Below the pieces are notes generated by a model. It ran no database searches. It was not told the DNA's origin and worked only from the letters and a program-made list of their open reading frames with translations. Positions 9,456 to 18,126 of a stretch of 64,000 bases of DNA are shown here, piece after piece; positions within the stretch are counted from its first letter, which is position 1, and every line of letters starts with the position of its first letter. Source of the DNA: Plebeiibacterium marinum (GTDB taxonomy: Bacteria > Bacteroidota > Bacteroidia > Bacteroidales > Marinilabiliaceae); contig NZ_JAPDPI010000002.1 of assembly GCF_026013615.1 (NCBI RefSeq), forward strand, positions 124,001 to 188,000, in the 5' to 3' direction. A program made the translations under genes and the position numbers.

Positions 9456-9486
9456 TTTGATTTTTTTAAAATAGTGAATATTTTTG
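9456..9486 (+). promoter_or_regulatory. Bacteroidota-type promoter for the argR operon
   Basis: TTTG at 9456-9459, a 19-bp spacer and TATTTTTG at 9479-9486 match the known TTTG / TAnnTTTG consensus of the phylum's primary sigma factor. Transcription would begin near 9492, giving a leader of under 20 nt before the argR ATG at 9510. Confidence 0.7.
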
Positions 9487-9511
9487 CATTGTAATTGAAT
9501 ATTTATACAAT
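9473..9511 (+). promoter_or_regulatory. Tandem ARG boxes over the argR promoter and start
   Basis: Two related 14-mers, TGAATATTTTTGCA (9475-9488) and TGAATATTTATACA (9496-9509), match at 12 of 14 positions. Their starts are exactly 21 bp apart. As 18-bp boxes they are separated by 3 bp, the spacing used by paired E. coli ARG boxes bound by one ArgR hexamer. The first overlaps the -7 element; the second covers the transcription start and abuts the ATG. This predicts autorepression of the whole operon. Confidence 0.65.
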
Positions 9512-9986
9512 GAAGGTCAAAGCACAAAGATTAGCTACGATTAAAAATATCATCAACTCGCAAAATGTAAGCAGTCAGGAAGAGTTGTTATCCCTTCTGG
9601 AAAAAGAAGGTTTTATGACAACCCAAGCTACTTTGTCACGCGATTTAAAGTTTTTAAAAGTTGCGAAAATACCTCATTCCGATTTAGGATATGTATATGA
9701 AATGCCCCAATCGGCAGCAAAAGCACCTGAAGAGATTCATGAAGACTTCCCTGTATCAGGAATTGAATCAATTGACTTTTCGGGTAATTTAGCAGTTATT
9801 AAAACGAGACCCGGATTTGCCAACAGTATTGCATCGGTTATTGACAGCCATGATCCTTATGAAATTTTGGGAACCATTGCCGGCGACGACACAATACTAT
9901 TAATAAACAGAGAAGGAGTTTCGAAAAATCACATAGTAGAAGTTTTATCGATTTATATACCAGGTTTAAAAGAAAAAATATTGTAG
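9510..9986 (+). CDS. argR: Arginine repressor
   Basis: ArgR/AhrC-family regulator that binds arginine and represses biosynthetic genes as a hexamer. The N-terminal winged helix (about 1-70) has the typical SQEELLSLLEKEGF...TQATLSRDLK pattern. The C-terminal oligomerisation and arginine-binding domain carries GTIAGDDTILL with the Asp pair that contacts arginine. I chose the ATG at 9510 because the upstream in-frame TTG at 9495 lies within the operator. The resulting 158 residues is normal length. It is the first gene of the arg/pro cluster and is probably autoregulated. Confidence 0.95.
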   Translation: MKVKAQRLATIKNIINSQNVSSQEELLSLLEKEGFMTTQATLSRDLKFLKVAKIPHSDLGYVYEMPQSAAKAPEEIHEDFPVSGIESIDFSGNLAVIKTRPGFANSIASVIDSHDPYEILGTIAGDDTILLINREGVSKNHIVEVLSIYIPGLKEKIL

Positions 9987-10010
9987 TTGACATAGAGCAG
10001 TCGAAAGCAA

Positions 10011-10691
10011 ATGATTAAAGATTTTTACATAGATATAGCCAAAGAGGAGCATTTGAAATATGTTGATGAAATACTCGACACTATTGCAGAGGCAGCAAAG
10101 ATCAGAGGTACGGGGATCGCAAAGCGCAGTCCCGGTTATATCATACAGAAAATAAACGAAGGCAAAGCCATCATCGCATTAGACAATGGTAAATTTGCCG
10201 GGTTTTGTTATATCGAATCCTGGGGACACAACAAATTTGTTGCAAACTCCGGGCTTATTGTATCGGATGCATACAGGGGAAAGGGCCTGGCAAAGGCTAT
10301 TAAGTCAAGAGCTTTTCAGCTTTCCAGGGTAAGGTTTCCGGATGCAAAACTTTTTGGGCTCACTACAGGGCTGGCAGTAATGAAGATCAACTCAGAGCTT
10401 GGCTACAAACCTGTTACATTTTCGGAACTCACAGACGATGAGATGTTTTGGAAGGGATGCCAGAGCTGTGTAAACTATGACATACTGGTCAGAACCAACA
10501 GGAGACATTGTCTTTGCACAGGTATGTTATACGATCCGGACAAGTCAAACAAAGACTCTGAGGAAGATAAGAGCCTGAAAGTTTATAGCAGATGGCTGAA
10601 ATTCAAGCAATCTGTATTTTTAAAAGTGAAGAAAAAGGATGCAAATAAAAATTCCTTTTTAAAACGCTTACATGTTAAATTGATATCGTAA
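10011..10691 (+). CDS. GNAT acyltransferase, candidate N-acylglutamate synthase
   Basis: GNAT-fold protein of 226 residues. The acyl-CoA binding motif A is visible as VSDAYRGKGLAKAI (about residues 84-97). A Cys-rich stretch (CQSCVNY...RHCLCTGM) follows near 157-178. It sits 24 nt after argR and 41 nt before argG, the same order as in Bacteroides, where the equivalent GNAT gene is the proposed first enzyme of arginine synthesis (N-succinyl- or N-acetylglutamate synthase). No classical ArgA or ArgJ is present in the window. The GNAT fold is clear; the substrate is inferred from context and from Pro90 in ArgF'. About 35 extra basic residues at the C-terminus are unexplained. Confidence 0.75.
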   Translation: MIKDFYIDIAKEEHLKYVDEILDTIAEAAKIRGTGIAKRSPGYIIQKINEGKAIIALDNGKFAGFCYIESWGHNKFVANSGLIVSDAYRGKGLAKAIKSRAFQLSRVRFPDAKLFGLTTGLAVMKINSELGYKPVTFSELTDDEMFWKGCQSCVNYDILVRTNRRHCLCTGMLYDPDKSNKDSEEDKSLKVYSRWLKFKQSVFLKVKKKDANKNSFLKRLHVKLIS

Positions 10692-10732
10692 ATTGATTAG
10701 GTTTTTTTAACCTGCATAATAATATTATAAAA

Positions 10733-11935
10733 ATGGAAAAAGTTGTTTTAGCCTTTAGCGGCGGATTAGATACTTCATTTTGTGTAAAGTATTTAAAACA
10801 TGAAAAAGGATTGGATATTTACTCTGCAATAGCCAACACCGGAGGTTTTTCAGACGAAGAGCTTAAAAACATTGAAGCAGGTGCTTATAACCTGGGCGTT
10901 ACCAAGCACACAACCCTTGATGTTACTGATGTGTACTATCGCAACTGTATCCGCTACATGATTTACGGAAACATCCTTAAAAACAACACATATCCACTTT
11001 CTGTTAGTTCAGAAAGAATTTTTCAGGCCTATGCCATTGTAGACTATGCCAGAAAAATTGGAGCCAAATACATTGCCCATGGAAGTACCGGAGCAGGAAA
11101 CGACCAGATCAGGTTCGACCTGACTTTCCAAATCATCGCTCCCGAGATAGAAATCATTACACCAATCAGGGACTTAACACTTTCGAGAGAGGCTGAAATT
11201 GATTACCTGAAAAAACATGGCGTTGAAAAAGACTGGAAAAAAATGGAGTATTCCATTAACAAAGGCCTTTGGGGAACCAGTGTTGGAGGCAAAGAAACCT
11301 TAACTTCCAACAAATCACTCCCTCAAGAAGCTTACCCTAGCCAGCCAACCAATGAAGAACCAACAGAATTAACCATTGAATTCAACAAAGGGGAAATCGC
11401 TTCTGTTAATGGCGAAACATTCGCAACCCCGGTTGATGCCATCAGGAAAATTGAAGCCATTGGAGCATCCTATGCTATTGGTCGCGACACCCATGTAGGC
11501 GATACCATTATCGGAATAAAAGGTAGAGTTGGTTTTGAAGCAGCTGCACCAATGCTGATCATCAAGGCACACCACCTACTTGAAAAACATACGCTTACCA
11601 AATGGCAGATGTATTGGAAAGAGCAATTAAGCAACTGGTATGGTATGCTACTCCATGAAGCGCAATATGTTGAGCCAGTGATGAGAGATATTGAAAAATT
11701 CCTTGACAATTCACAAGAGAATGTTACAGGAAAGGTAATTTTAAAACTATACCCATACAGATTTGAACTGGTAGGTATTGAATCAGACAAAGACTTGATG
11801 AACTCAGGCTTTGGAGACTATGGCGAAGTGAACAAAGGATGGAGCGGCGATGACGTTAAAGGGTTTACCACTATTTTGGGAAATCAGTTGAAAATATTCA
11901 ATAAAGTCAACGAGGGATCTTTAGATATTAAATAA
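10733..11935 (+). CDS. argG: Argininosuccinate synthase
   Basis: Condenses citrulline and aspartate to argininosuccinate with ATP cleavage, the seventh step of arginine synthesis. The N-terminal ATP pyrophosphatase loop AFSGGLDTS (7-15) is intact and the 400 residues match the family length. GSTGAGNDQIRFDL near 117-130 is the conserved citrulline/ATP region. It is third in the argR operon, 41 nt after the GNAT gene and 19 nt before argC. Confidence 0.97.
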   Translation: MEKVVLAFSGGLDTSFCVKYLKHEKGLDIYSAIANTGGFSDEELKNIEAGAYNLGVTKHTTLDVTDVYYRNCIRYMIYGNILKNNTYPLSVSSERIFQAYAIVDYARKIGAKYIAHGSTGAGNDQIRFDLTFQIIAPEIEIITPIRDLTLSREAEIDYLKKHGVEKDWKKMEYSINKGLWGTSVGGKETLTSNKSLPQEAYPSQPTNEEPTELTIEFNKGEIASVNGETFATPVDAIRKIEAIGASYAIGRDTHVGDTIIGIKGRVGFEAAAPMLIIKAHHLLEKHTLTKWQMYWKEQLSNWYGMLLHEAQYVEPVMRDIEKFLDNSQENVTGKVILKLYPYRFELVGIESDKDLMNSGFGDYGEVNKGWSGDDVKGFTTILGNQLKIFNKVNEGSLDIK

Positions 11936-11954
11936 AACACTATCTGTAAAAGAA

Positions 11955-12920
11955 ATGATTAAAGTAGGAATAGTAGGCGGAGCCGGATACACAGCCGGAG
12001 AATTATTACGAATTTTGATTTGCCATCCCGAGGTAGAAATCACATGCATCCAAAGTACCAGCAACGGAGGAAACCCCATTAGTTCTGTACACACAGATCT
12101 GATAGGCGAAACGGAACTTGTATTCTCATCTGAATTGGACACATCAGTGGTGGATGTGATCTTTTTGTGTATGGGACATGGAAAATCAAAGGAGTTTCTA
12201 ACCGAGAATAACATTCCTGCCAGCATTAAAATCATCGACCTAAGTCACGATTACAGATTAAAAGCAGATGGCAATGATTTTATCTACGGGCTGCCTGAAC
12301 TAAACAAAGAACAGATCAAGTCGGCAGATAAAATTGCCAACCCTGGCTGTTTCGCCACTGCTATCCAGCTGGCATTACTGCCATTGGCAGCAGCAGGCAA
12401 GCTAAACGAGGTACATGTAAATGCGATTACCGGTTCCACAGGTGCCGGACAAAAACCCACATCAACCTCGCATTTTAGCTGGAGAAACAACAACATTTCA
12501 GTATACAAGGCATTTGGACACCAACACCTTGGCGAAATCAAACAATCATTGAAGCAGCTACAGGATGGCTTCCAGGAAGCTGTAAACTTTATTCCTGTAA
12601 GAGGCAACTTTAGCAGGGGAATAATGGCTACAGCTTATACTGAAACAGATTTAACAGAAGAAGAAGCAATTAAGTTATACAAAGATTATTACAAAGATCA
12701 CCCATTTACAATTGTTTCGGACAGCAACCCTCACCTAAAACAAGTGGTAAACACCAATAAGGGAGTGGTTTTTATTGAGAAACACGATGGAAAATTATTA
12801 ATAATCAGCATGATCGACAACCTGATCAAAGGAGCATCCGGCCAGGCTGTGCATAACATGAACCTAATGTTCGGGCTCGAAGAAACAACCGGTCTTCGCC
12901 TTAAATCGGTAGCATTTTAA
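11955..12920 (+). CDS. argC: N-acyl-gamma-glutamyl-phosphate reductase
   Basis: NADPH-dependent reductase giving N-acylglutamate semialdehyde in arginine synthesis. The Rossmann motif GIVGGAGYTAGELLRIL is at the N-terminus. The catalytic cysteine is Cys132 in NPGCFATA, and GSTGAGQKPT is the following conserved loop. The 321 residues are typical of the Bacteroidota short form. Given the predicted succinyl pathway, the natural substrate may be the N-succinyl rather than the N-acetyl derivative. It follows argG by 19 nt. Confidence 0.96.
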   Translation: MIKVGIVGGAGYTAGELLRILICHPEVEITCIQSTSNGGNPISSVHTDLIGETELVFSSELDTSVVDVIFLCMGHGKSKEFLTENNIPASIKIIDLSHDYRLKADGNDFIYGLPELNKEQIKSADKIANPGCFATAIQLALLPLAAAGKLNEVHVNAITGSTGAGQKPTSTSHFSWRNNNISVYKAFGHQHLGEIKQSLKQLQDGFQEAVNFIPVRGNFSRGIMATAYTETDLTEEEAIKLYKDYYKDHPFTIVSDSNPHLKQVVNTNKGVVFIEKHDGKLLIISMIDNLIKGASGQAVHNMNLMFGLEETTGLRLKSVAF

Positions 12921-12999
12921 AAAGCACAACATTTCCAATATATTTTTTGAAACGCATTATACTGATTTAAGTTCTATTATAATTGATGGTTTAAATTAG

Positions 13000-13074
13000 A
13001 TGTTAACAAAAAAGAAGACCGGCAACACTCCTGCAGAGAGGCCAAGACTCAGCAGGAGTGTTTATTTCATTTAA
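13000..13074 (+). other. Possible short leader ORF before argD (speculative)
   Basis: ATG at 13000 opens a 24-codon frame reading MLTKKKTGNTPAERPRLSRS then VYFI and TAA. Three Arg codons (14, 16 and 19) fall inside or next to the loop of the hairpin at 13024-13062. That geometry could couple translation of Arg codons to hairpin folding, as in attenuators. Short frames arise easily by chance and the Arg run is weak, so this is only a suggestion. Confidence 0.2.
13024..13062 (+). terminator. Hairpin between argC and argD (terminator or attenuator)
   Basis: An 11-bp perfect stem AACACTCCTGC / GCAGGAGTGTT (13024-13034 with 13052-13062) encloses a 17-nt loop and is followed by the T-rich TTATTTCATTT. 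It lies in the 183-nt gap between argC and argD. It may be a partial terminator, an mRNA-stability element or an attenuator; the downstream genes clearly continue the pathway. Confidence 0.6.
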
Positions 13075-13103
13075 AACACAAAACAACAAAATTGCAAACG
13101 AAC

Positions 13104-14225
13104 ATGAATTTATTCGACGTATACCCACTTTTTGATATTGAACCAACAAAGGCAGAGGGATGCTATATATGGGACAAAGAAGGCAATAAATACCTCGACC
13201 TGTACGGAGGCCATGCAGTAATCTCAATTGGCCACTCCCATCCTCATTATATCAAACGAATTTCGGAGCAACTTAACAATATTGGGTTTTACTCAAATTC
13301 TGTTCAGAATCCATTACAAAAGGAGCTTGCAAATAAATTAGGTCAGATATCCCAGCTTGAAGATTATGACCTGTTCCTATGCAACTCCGGTGCCGAGGCT
13401 AATGAAAACGCTTTGAAACTGGCATCTTTTGAAACAGGTAAAAAAAGGGTTATATCATTTAAAAAAGGGTTTCACGGAAGAACATCGGCAGCAGTAGCCA
13501 TTACCGACAACCCCAAAATAGTTGCTCCAATAAACAGCAACCACGAATCAACAATACTAGAGTTAAACGATCTTGATGCCGTAGAAAAAGAACTTAAAGA
13601 AGGTGACGTTTGTGCAGTAATTATCGAAGGCATCATGGGAATTGGTGGTATTATTGTACTGGAAAACGACTTTTTGGAAGGCCTTGAGAGTTTATGCAAA
13701 AAGTACAAAGCAAAATTAATCCTTGACGAAGTGCAATCTGGTTACGGCCGTTCAGGAAAATTCTTTGCATTCCAATACAGCAGCATCCAACCCGACATTA
13801 TCACTACCGCGAAGGGCATGGGGAACGGGTTCCCTGTTGGAGCAGTTCTTATATCCAGAGAGTTTAAACCCTGGTATGGCATGTTAGGAACAACCTTTGG
13901 TGGCAATTACCTTGCCTGTGCTGCATCGTTAGCTGTTTTGGAGGTAATTGAAAATGAAAAACTCATTGAAAATTCACAGAAAACAGGCGACCATATTTTA
14001 AAAAGGCTGAATCAAGATATTAAAAAATGTGAAATTCGCGGCAAGGGATTGATGATTGGTATAGAATTTGAAGAGCCAATTGCCGATTTAAGAAAAAAGC
14101 TTCTTTTTGAAGACAAAATTTTTACAGGAGTATCAGGCGCTAATACCATTAGGATTTTACCTCCGTTATGCTTAAATCAGGAGCAATCAGATTTATTTAT
14201 TGACAAATTAACTGATTCGCTATAA
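13104..14225 (+). CDS. argD: Acetylornithine/succinylornithine aminotransferase
   Basis: Class III PLP aminotransferase converting N-acylglutamate semialdehyde to N-acylornithine with glutamate as amino donor. The PLP lysine is in TTAKGMGNGFPVGAV (Lys237 counted from the chosen ATG), and the cofactor-binding Asp is in LDEVQSGYGR. SGAEANENALKLA is the phosphate-binding loop. I chose the ATG at 13104; an upstream TTG at 13092 would only add four residues. The 373 residues are typical. It follows argC after a 183-nt gap with a hairpin, and a NUMOD4/HNH gene separates it from proC. Confidence 0.95.
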   Translation: MNLFDVYPLFDIEPTKAEGCYIWDKEGNKYLDLYGGHAVISIGHSHPHYIKRISEQLNNIGFYSNSVQNPLQKELANKLGQISQLEDYDLFLCNSGAEANENALKLASFETGKKRVISFKKGFHGRTSAAVAITDNPKIVAPINSNHESTILELNDLDAVEKELKEGDVCAVIIEGIMGIGGIIVLENDFLEGLESLCKKYKAKLILDEVQSGYGRSGKFFAFQYSSIQPDIITTAKGMGNGFPVGAVLISREFKPWYGMLGTTFGGNYLACAASLAVLEVIENEKLIENSQKTGDHILKRLNQDIKKCEIRGKGLMIGIEFEEPIADLRKKLLFEDKIFTGVSGANTIRILPPLCLNQEQSDLFIDKLTDSL

Positions 14226-14273
14226 CTTAAAGTGCCTGGTACATTTGATATAACATACAACAAAACAGGCAAT

Positions 14274-14861
14274 ATGATTAAGTCATTCTGGAACGAAGAG
14301 TGGAAAGAAATTAATTTTGAAGAAGGGGCATTACAAAAGAAATATTCCATCTCAAATTATGGCAGAGTAGTAAGCTACAAAAGCGACATTAAAGAAGGAG
14401 AACTGATTAAAGGTGGTAAGTTAAGAAATTACGCCACTTTACCAGTCCGTCCTTTTGGAAAATCAAAGACTTTCTACATCCATAAATTAGTTGCCCAATA
14501 TTTTATTGAAAATAGCCGGGAGGATGCTACTTTTGTAATACACCTGGATCATAACAAGAGCAATAACTATATTGAGAACTTAAAATGGTGCACCAAAGAA
14601 GAAGTTTTTGCGCACCAAAAAGACAACCCAATAGTTATTGAAGCCAGGAAGAGGCAAAAGGAAAACAGGTCGGACGAAGGCCACAAACTTACTTCTACAG
14701 AAGTAATCAGGTTAAAAAAGAAAATATTTGACCCCAAGCGAAAATCCAGATTGAAGATTATCGCAAAACAGTTTGGAATAAGCGAAATGCAATTATACCG
14801 GATTAAATCCGGAGAAAACTGGGGACACATTAAAGTTGAAATAAACGGCGTGGAACACTAG
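14274..14861 (+). CDS. NUMOD4/HNH-type DNA-binding protein inside the arg/pro operon
   Basis: About 195 residues from the ATG at 14274; an upstream GTG at 14232 is less likely. The N-terminal part (WKEI...YSISNYGRVVSY) matches NUMOD4. The middle (HLDHNKSNNYIENLKW) is the HNH/HNH_3 nuclease signature, with the H-N-N spacing kept although the first His-His is HL. The C-terminus (LTSTEVIRLKKKI...IAKQFGISEMQLYRIK) is a helix-turn-helix like those in phage HNH proteins. Such proteins are usually selfish endonucleases, yet this one lies between argD and proC with 48- and 60-nt gaps. It could be a mobile insertion or a domesticated DNA-binding regulator. There is no biochemical clue to which. Confidence 0.75.
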   Translation: MIKSFWNEEWKEINFEEGALQKKYSISNYGRVVSYKSDIKEGELIKGGKLRNYATLPVRPFGKSKTFYIHKLVAQYFIENSREDATFVIHLDHNKSNNYIENLKWCTKEEVFAHQKDNPIVIEARKRQKENRSDEGHKLTSTEVIRLKKKIFDPKRKSRLKIIAKQFGISEMQLYRIKSGENWGHIKVEINGVEH

Positions 14862-14921
14862 CACACAATAACACTTTCAGGTTATTTGGTGCGATTCCAA
14901 ATGCCTGAAAAAAGTTGTGCT
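14860..14921 (+). promoter_or_regulatory. proC: Three-part stem-loop ending at the proC start codon
   Basis: Nested complementary arms AGCACA/TGTGCT (14860-14865 with 14916-14921), TTTCAGG/CCTGAAA (14875-14881 with 14904-14910) and TTTGG/CCAAA (14885-14889 with 14897-14901) form one interrupted hairpin. It begins in the stop codon of the HNH gene and ends at the base before the proC ATG. It could sequester the start region, couple translation, or be an insertion scar. Confidence 0.5.
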
Positions 14922-15722
14922 ATGAAAAACAAAAAAATTACCATCATCGGTGGAGGAAATCTAGGGCAGGCCATTGCCAAGGGAATAGTAAACTCCAACG
15001 TAATTGAGGCAACCAACTTAACTGTAACACGCAGAAGAATAGAACTTTTAAAAAACCTGGCTGATTTAGGCATTCAGACCATTTCAGACAACATTGAAGC
15101 ATCTAAAAATGCCGACATCATTTTTCTTGGTGTAAAACCCTACCAGATAGAACAGATTATTACCGAAATAAAAGATTCGGTTACAGAAAATACGATTATT
15201 GTTTCATTGGCTACAGGGATCGACTCCCATACAATTGAAAATTACTTTGGAAAAAAGCTTCCGGTTTTCAGGGCAATGCCCAATACTGCAGTGGCTATAG
15301 GACAATCCATGACCTGTATTTCTGCACATAATGCAGATAAAGATCAGGAAGAGGCAGTTCTAACCTTATTTGAGCAAGTTGGGCAAGCCTTAATCATCCC
15401 TGAAGAACTGATGGCTTCGGCAACAGTATTGGCAGCATGTGGAATTGCCTTTGCCCTAAGGTTTATCAGGGCTGCTACCCAGGGCGGTATTGAAATTGGG
15501 TTTGGAGCCGACTTAGCTCTGAAAATCGCCTCTCAAACAGTAAAAGGAGCAGCTGATTTGCTCATCAATTCAGAAACACACCCCGAACACGAAATTGACA
15601 AGGTGACAACCCCACGGGGGGTTACCATTTCCGGATTGAACGAAATGGAACACCAAGGCTTCAGCTCTTCCTTAATAAAGGGCTTGCTCACTTCCTTTAA
15701 TAAAATTGAAAACGGAAAATAG
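14922..15722 (+). CDS. proC: Pyrroline-5-carboxylate reductase
   Basis: Last enzyme of proline synthesis, reducing pyrroline-5-carboxylate with NAD(P)H. The Rossmann motif IIGGGNLGQAIAKG follows the start, FRAMPNTAVAIGQSM is the conserved substrate region, and the family C-terminal signature appears as PRGVTISGLNEMEHQGF. I start it at 14922 (266 residues) so the protein begins MKNKKITIIGGG; upstream in-frame GTG and ATG codons at 14886 and 14901 lie in the hairpin. It follows the HNH gene and precedes proB by 9 nt. Confidence 0.95.
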   Translation: MKNKKITIIGGGNLGQAIAKGIVNSNVIEATNLTVTRRRIELLKNLADLGIQTISDNIEASKNADIIFLGVKPYQIEQIITEIKDSVTENTIIVSLATGIDSHTIENYFGKKLPVFRAMPNTAVAIGQSMTCISAHNADKDQEEAVLTLFEQVGQALIIPEELMASATVLAACGIAFALRFIRAATQGGIEIGFGADLALKIASQTVKGAADLLINSETHPEHEIDKVTTPRGVTISGLNEMEHQGFSSSLIKGLLTSFNKIENGK

Positions 15723-15731
15723 ATCAATATC

Positions 15732-16805
15732 GTGTTTAAATCAATCACTATAAAAATAGGCTCAAATGTATTAACCAATACAGATGGAACCCTTCATCAG
15801 GAAAGGGTTTCTCACCTGGTTGACCAAATTGCCTCTCTACATAAAAAAAATAAAAAGATCATCCTCGTTTCATCCGGGGCAGTAGCTGCCGGAAGAACCA
15901 TGGTGAAATTAAACAAAAAAACAGATACTGTTTCATCACGCCAGCTATTATCATCTGTAGGCCAGGTAAAGTTGCTAAACACCTATTCGGCTTTATTTGA
16001 GAAACATGGCATTCAGTGTGCCCAGGTTCTGGTTACAAAACAAGACTTCAGATCAAGAGAGCACTACCTGAATATGAAGAATTGCCTATCCACATTGATT
16101 GAAAATGGCATCGTCCCCATTATCAATGAAAACGATGCCGTTTCGGTAACTGCATTAATGTTTACCGACAATGACGAGCTGGCAGGCTTGCTTTCATCAA
16201 TGATGAACAGTGAAGCCTTGATTATTTTGAGCAATGTGAATGGCATTTACGATGGGGACCCCAAAGACAAAGGGGCCAAAGTAATCAGGACCGTAGACAG
16301 CACAAATGCGGACTTATCCGCTTTTATCTCTACAACCAAATCAAACTTTGGCCGTGGAGGTATGCTAACCAAATGCCATATTGCACAAAAAACAGCTATT
16401 TCAGGTACTTCTGTTCATATTGCCAACGGAACAATCCCTAATATACTGGTTGATTTAAACAACAGTGCCGATACAGTTGAGCACACCCGTTTTTTACCAG
16501 GAGAAAAATATCCTGCCATAAAAAAATGGATTGCTTATTCCGAATCATTTACCAATGCTGAAGTCATCATTAACAAGGGAGCTTTCGAAGCCCTTAATTC
16601 TTCGAAAGCCACTAGTTTGTTATTGGCCGGTGTTATAAAAATCAATGGCAATTTTAAAAAGGGCGATTTAATAAAAATCATATCCGAAGATGGTAAGGAT
16701 GTTGGTATCGGGAAAGCCCAATACGACAAAACAAAAGCTATTGAACACCTTAGCGATTCAAAATACCAGGCACTAATTCATTACGATTACTTATATATAA
16801 GATAA
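15732..16805 (+). CDS. proB: Glutamate 5-kinase
   Basis: Phosphorylates glutamate to glutamyl-5-phosphate, the committed and usually proline-inhibited step. The amino-acid kinase core shows IKIGSNVLT at the N-terminus, SSGAVAAGR, and [13 protein letters not shown]-like C-terminal domain is indicated by [18 protein letters not shown]. The start is GTG at 15732, supported because the kinase N-terminus begins immediately and proC ends at 15722. The 357 residues match the family. Confidence 0.95.
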   Translation: MFKSITIKIGSNVLTNTDGTLHQERVSHLVDQIASLHKKNKKIILVSSGAVAAGRTMVKLNKKTDTVSSRQLLSSVGQVKLLNTYSALFEKHGIQCAQVLVTKQDFRSREHYLNMKNCLSTLIENGIVPIINENDAVSVTALMFTDNDELAGLLSSMMNSEALIILSNVNGIYDGDPKDKGAKVIRTVDSTNADLSAFISTTKSNFGRGGMLTKCHIAQKTAISGTSVHIANGTIPNILVDLNNSADTVEHTRFLPGEKYPAIKKWIAYSESFTNAEVIINKGAFEALNSSKATSLLLAGVIKINGNFKKGDLIKIISEDGKDVGIGKAQYDKTKAIEHLSDSKYQALIHYDYLYIR

Positions 16806-16827
16806 TAAATACCTTAATCTTTATACA

Positions 16828-18078
16828 ATGCAGTGTTTAGCGCAATTTCAAAAAGTTAAAGAAGCTTCCCGTGGATTAGCAAAAATCAAGCAGGCTGACA
16901 TCATAAAGATGCTCAACAAACTTGCTGATGAAGCGGAAAAAAACATACCGGAACTTCTTGAGGCCAATCAAAAAGATTTAGACCGCATGGATCCCAACGA
17001 TCCTAAATTTGATCGGTTAAAACTCACTAAGGAAAGGATTGAAGCCATCGCCAACGACATCAGGAATGTATCGAAACTTCCTTATCCAATTGGTGAAATA
17101 CTTGAAGAAAAACAACTGGACAACGGATTGGAATTAAAAAAAGTAAGGGTGCCCCTAGGCGTTATCGGCGTAATTTATGAAGCGCGCCCTAACGTAACTT
17201 TCGATGTATTCTCACTTTGCATCCAATCGGGGAATGCGTGCGTTTTAAAAGGAGGAAGCGATGCTGAATACTCAAACAAGGCTATTACAGGAGTAATCCA
17301 TAAGGTATTACAAAGCGAAGGCTTTAATCCTGATTTGCTTCAGCTATTGCCGGCCGACAGATCTGCTGCAACAGAATTAATGAATGCCATTGGTTATGTC
17401 GACATCCTGATCCCTCGGGGTTCGCAAAACCTGATTAATTCAGTTAGGGAAAATGCAAATATCCCCGTGATTGAAACCGGCGCTGGCATTGTCCATACTT
17501 ATGTAGACAAATCTGCCAACATACAGAAAGCAGCAGATGTTGTGGTTAATGCAAAAACCAGGCGGGTAAGCGTTTGCAACGCACTGGACTGCATGATTAT
17601 TCACGAAGAGCAATTATCTAATATAGTTGAAATTGTTAAAGGAATGATCCCATACAAGGTTGAGGTGTATGCAGATTCAAAATCTTTTGAAAAATTGCAA
17701 GGACAATATCCGGAAGAATTGTTGCATCAGGCCACAAACGAATCATTTGGCACTGAATTTTTGTCACATAAAATGTCGATAAAGACTGTTGCAAATATTG
17801 ACCAGGCATTGGATCACATCTATAAATACAGCTCAAAACACAGCGAAGCCATCATTGCCGAAGATGCCGATGCCATTTCCCGTTTTTACAATGAAGTAGA
17901 TGCTGCTGCCGTATACGCAAACACATCAACCGCTTTTACCGATGGTGCGCAATTCGGGCTTGGAGCAGAGATTGGGATCAGCACTCAAAAGCTACATGCA
18001 AGAGGTCCAATGGCTTTAAAGGAGCTAACCAGTTATAAATGGTTGGTTTCCGGAAACGGCCACACAAGACCAGCTTAG
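16828..18078 (+). CDS. proA: Glutamate-5-semialdehyde dehydrogenase (gamma-glutamyl phosphate reductase)
   Basis: NADPH-dependent reduction of glutamyl phosphate to the semialdehyde for proline synthesis. The catalytic Cys250 lies in [10 protein letters not shown], and [16 protein letters not shown] and [10 protein letters not shown] are family signatures. The 416 residues are standard length. It follows proB by 22 nt and precedes argF' by 48 nt, so proline genes are embedded in the arginine cluster where both draw on glutamate. Confidence 0.97.
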   Translation: MQCLAQFQKVKEASRGLAKIKQADIIKMLNKLADEAEKNIPELLEANQKDLDRMDPNDPKFDRLKLTKERIEAIANDIRNVSKLPYPIGEILEEKQLDNGLELKKVRVPLGVIGVIYEARPNVTFDVFSLCIQSGNACVLKGGSDAEYSNKAITGVIHKVLQSEGFNPDLLQLLPADRSAATELMNAIGYVDILIPRGSQNLINSVRENANIPVIETGAGIVHTYVDKSANIQKAADVVVNAKTRRVSVCNALDCMIIHEEQLSNIVEIVKGMIPYKVEVYADSKSFEKLQGQYPEELLHQATNESFGTEFLSHKMSIKTVANIDQALDHIYKYSSKHSEAIIAEDADAISRFYNEVDAAAVYANTSTAFTDGAQFGLGAEIGISTQKLHARGPMALKELTSYKWLVSGNGHTRPA

Positions 18079-18126
18079 GCACTTTAGTATCTTTACCAAT
18101 AGGTTAAACGCATAAAAAAATAAACA

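Noticed and set aside
9495-9512. Upstream TTG start for argR
   Set aside because: It lies inside the candidate ArgR operator; the ATG at 9510 gives the normal family N-terminus.
14226-14921. Group I or II intron carrying the HNH gene
   Set aside because: The gene lies between genes rather than interrupting one, and no intron catalytic core or splice-site sequence could be recognised.
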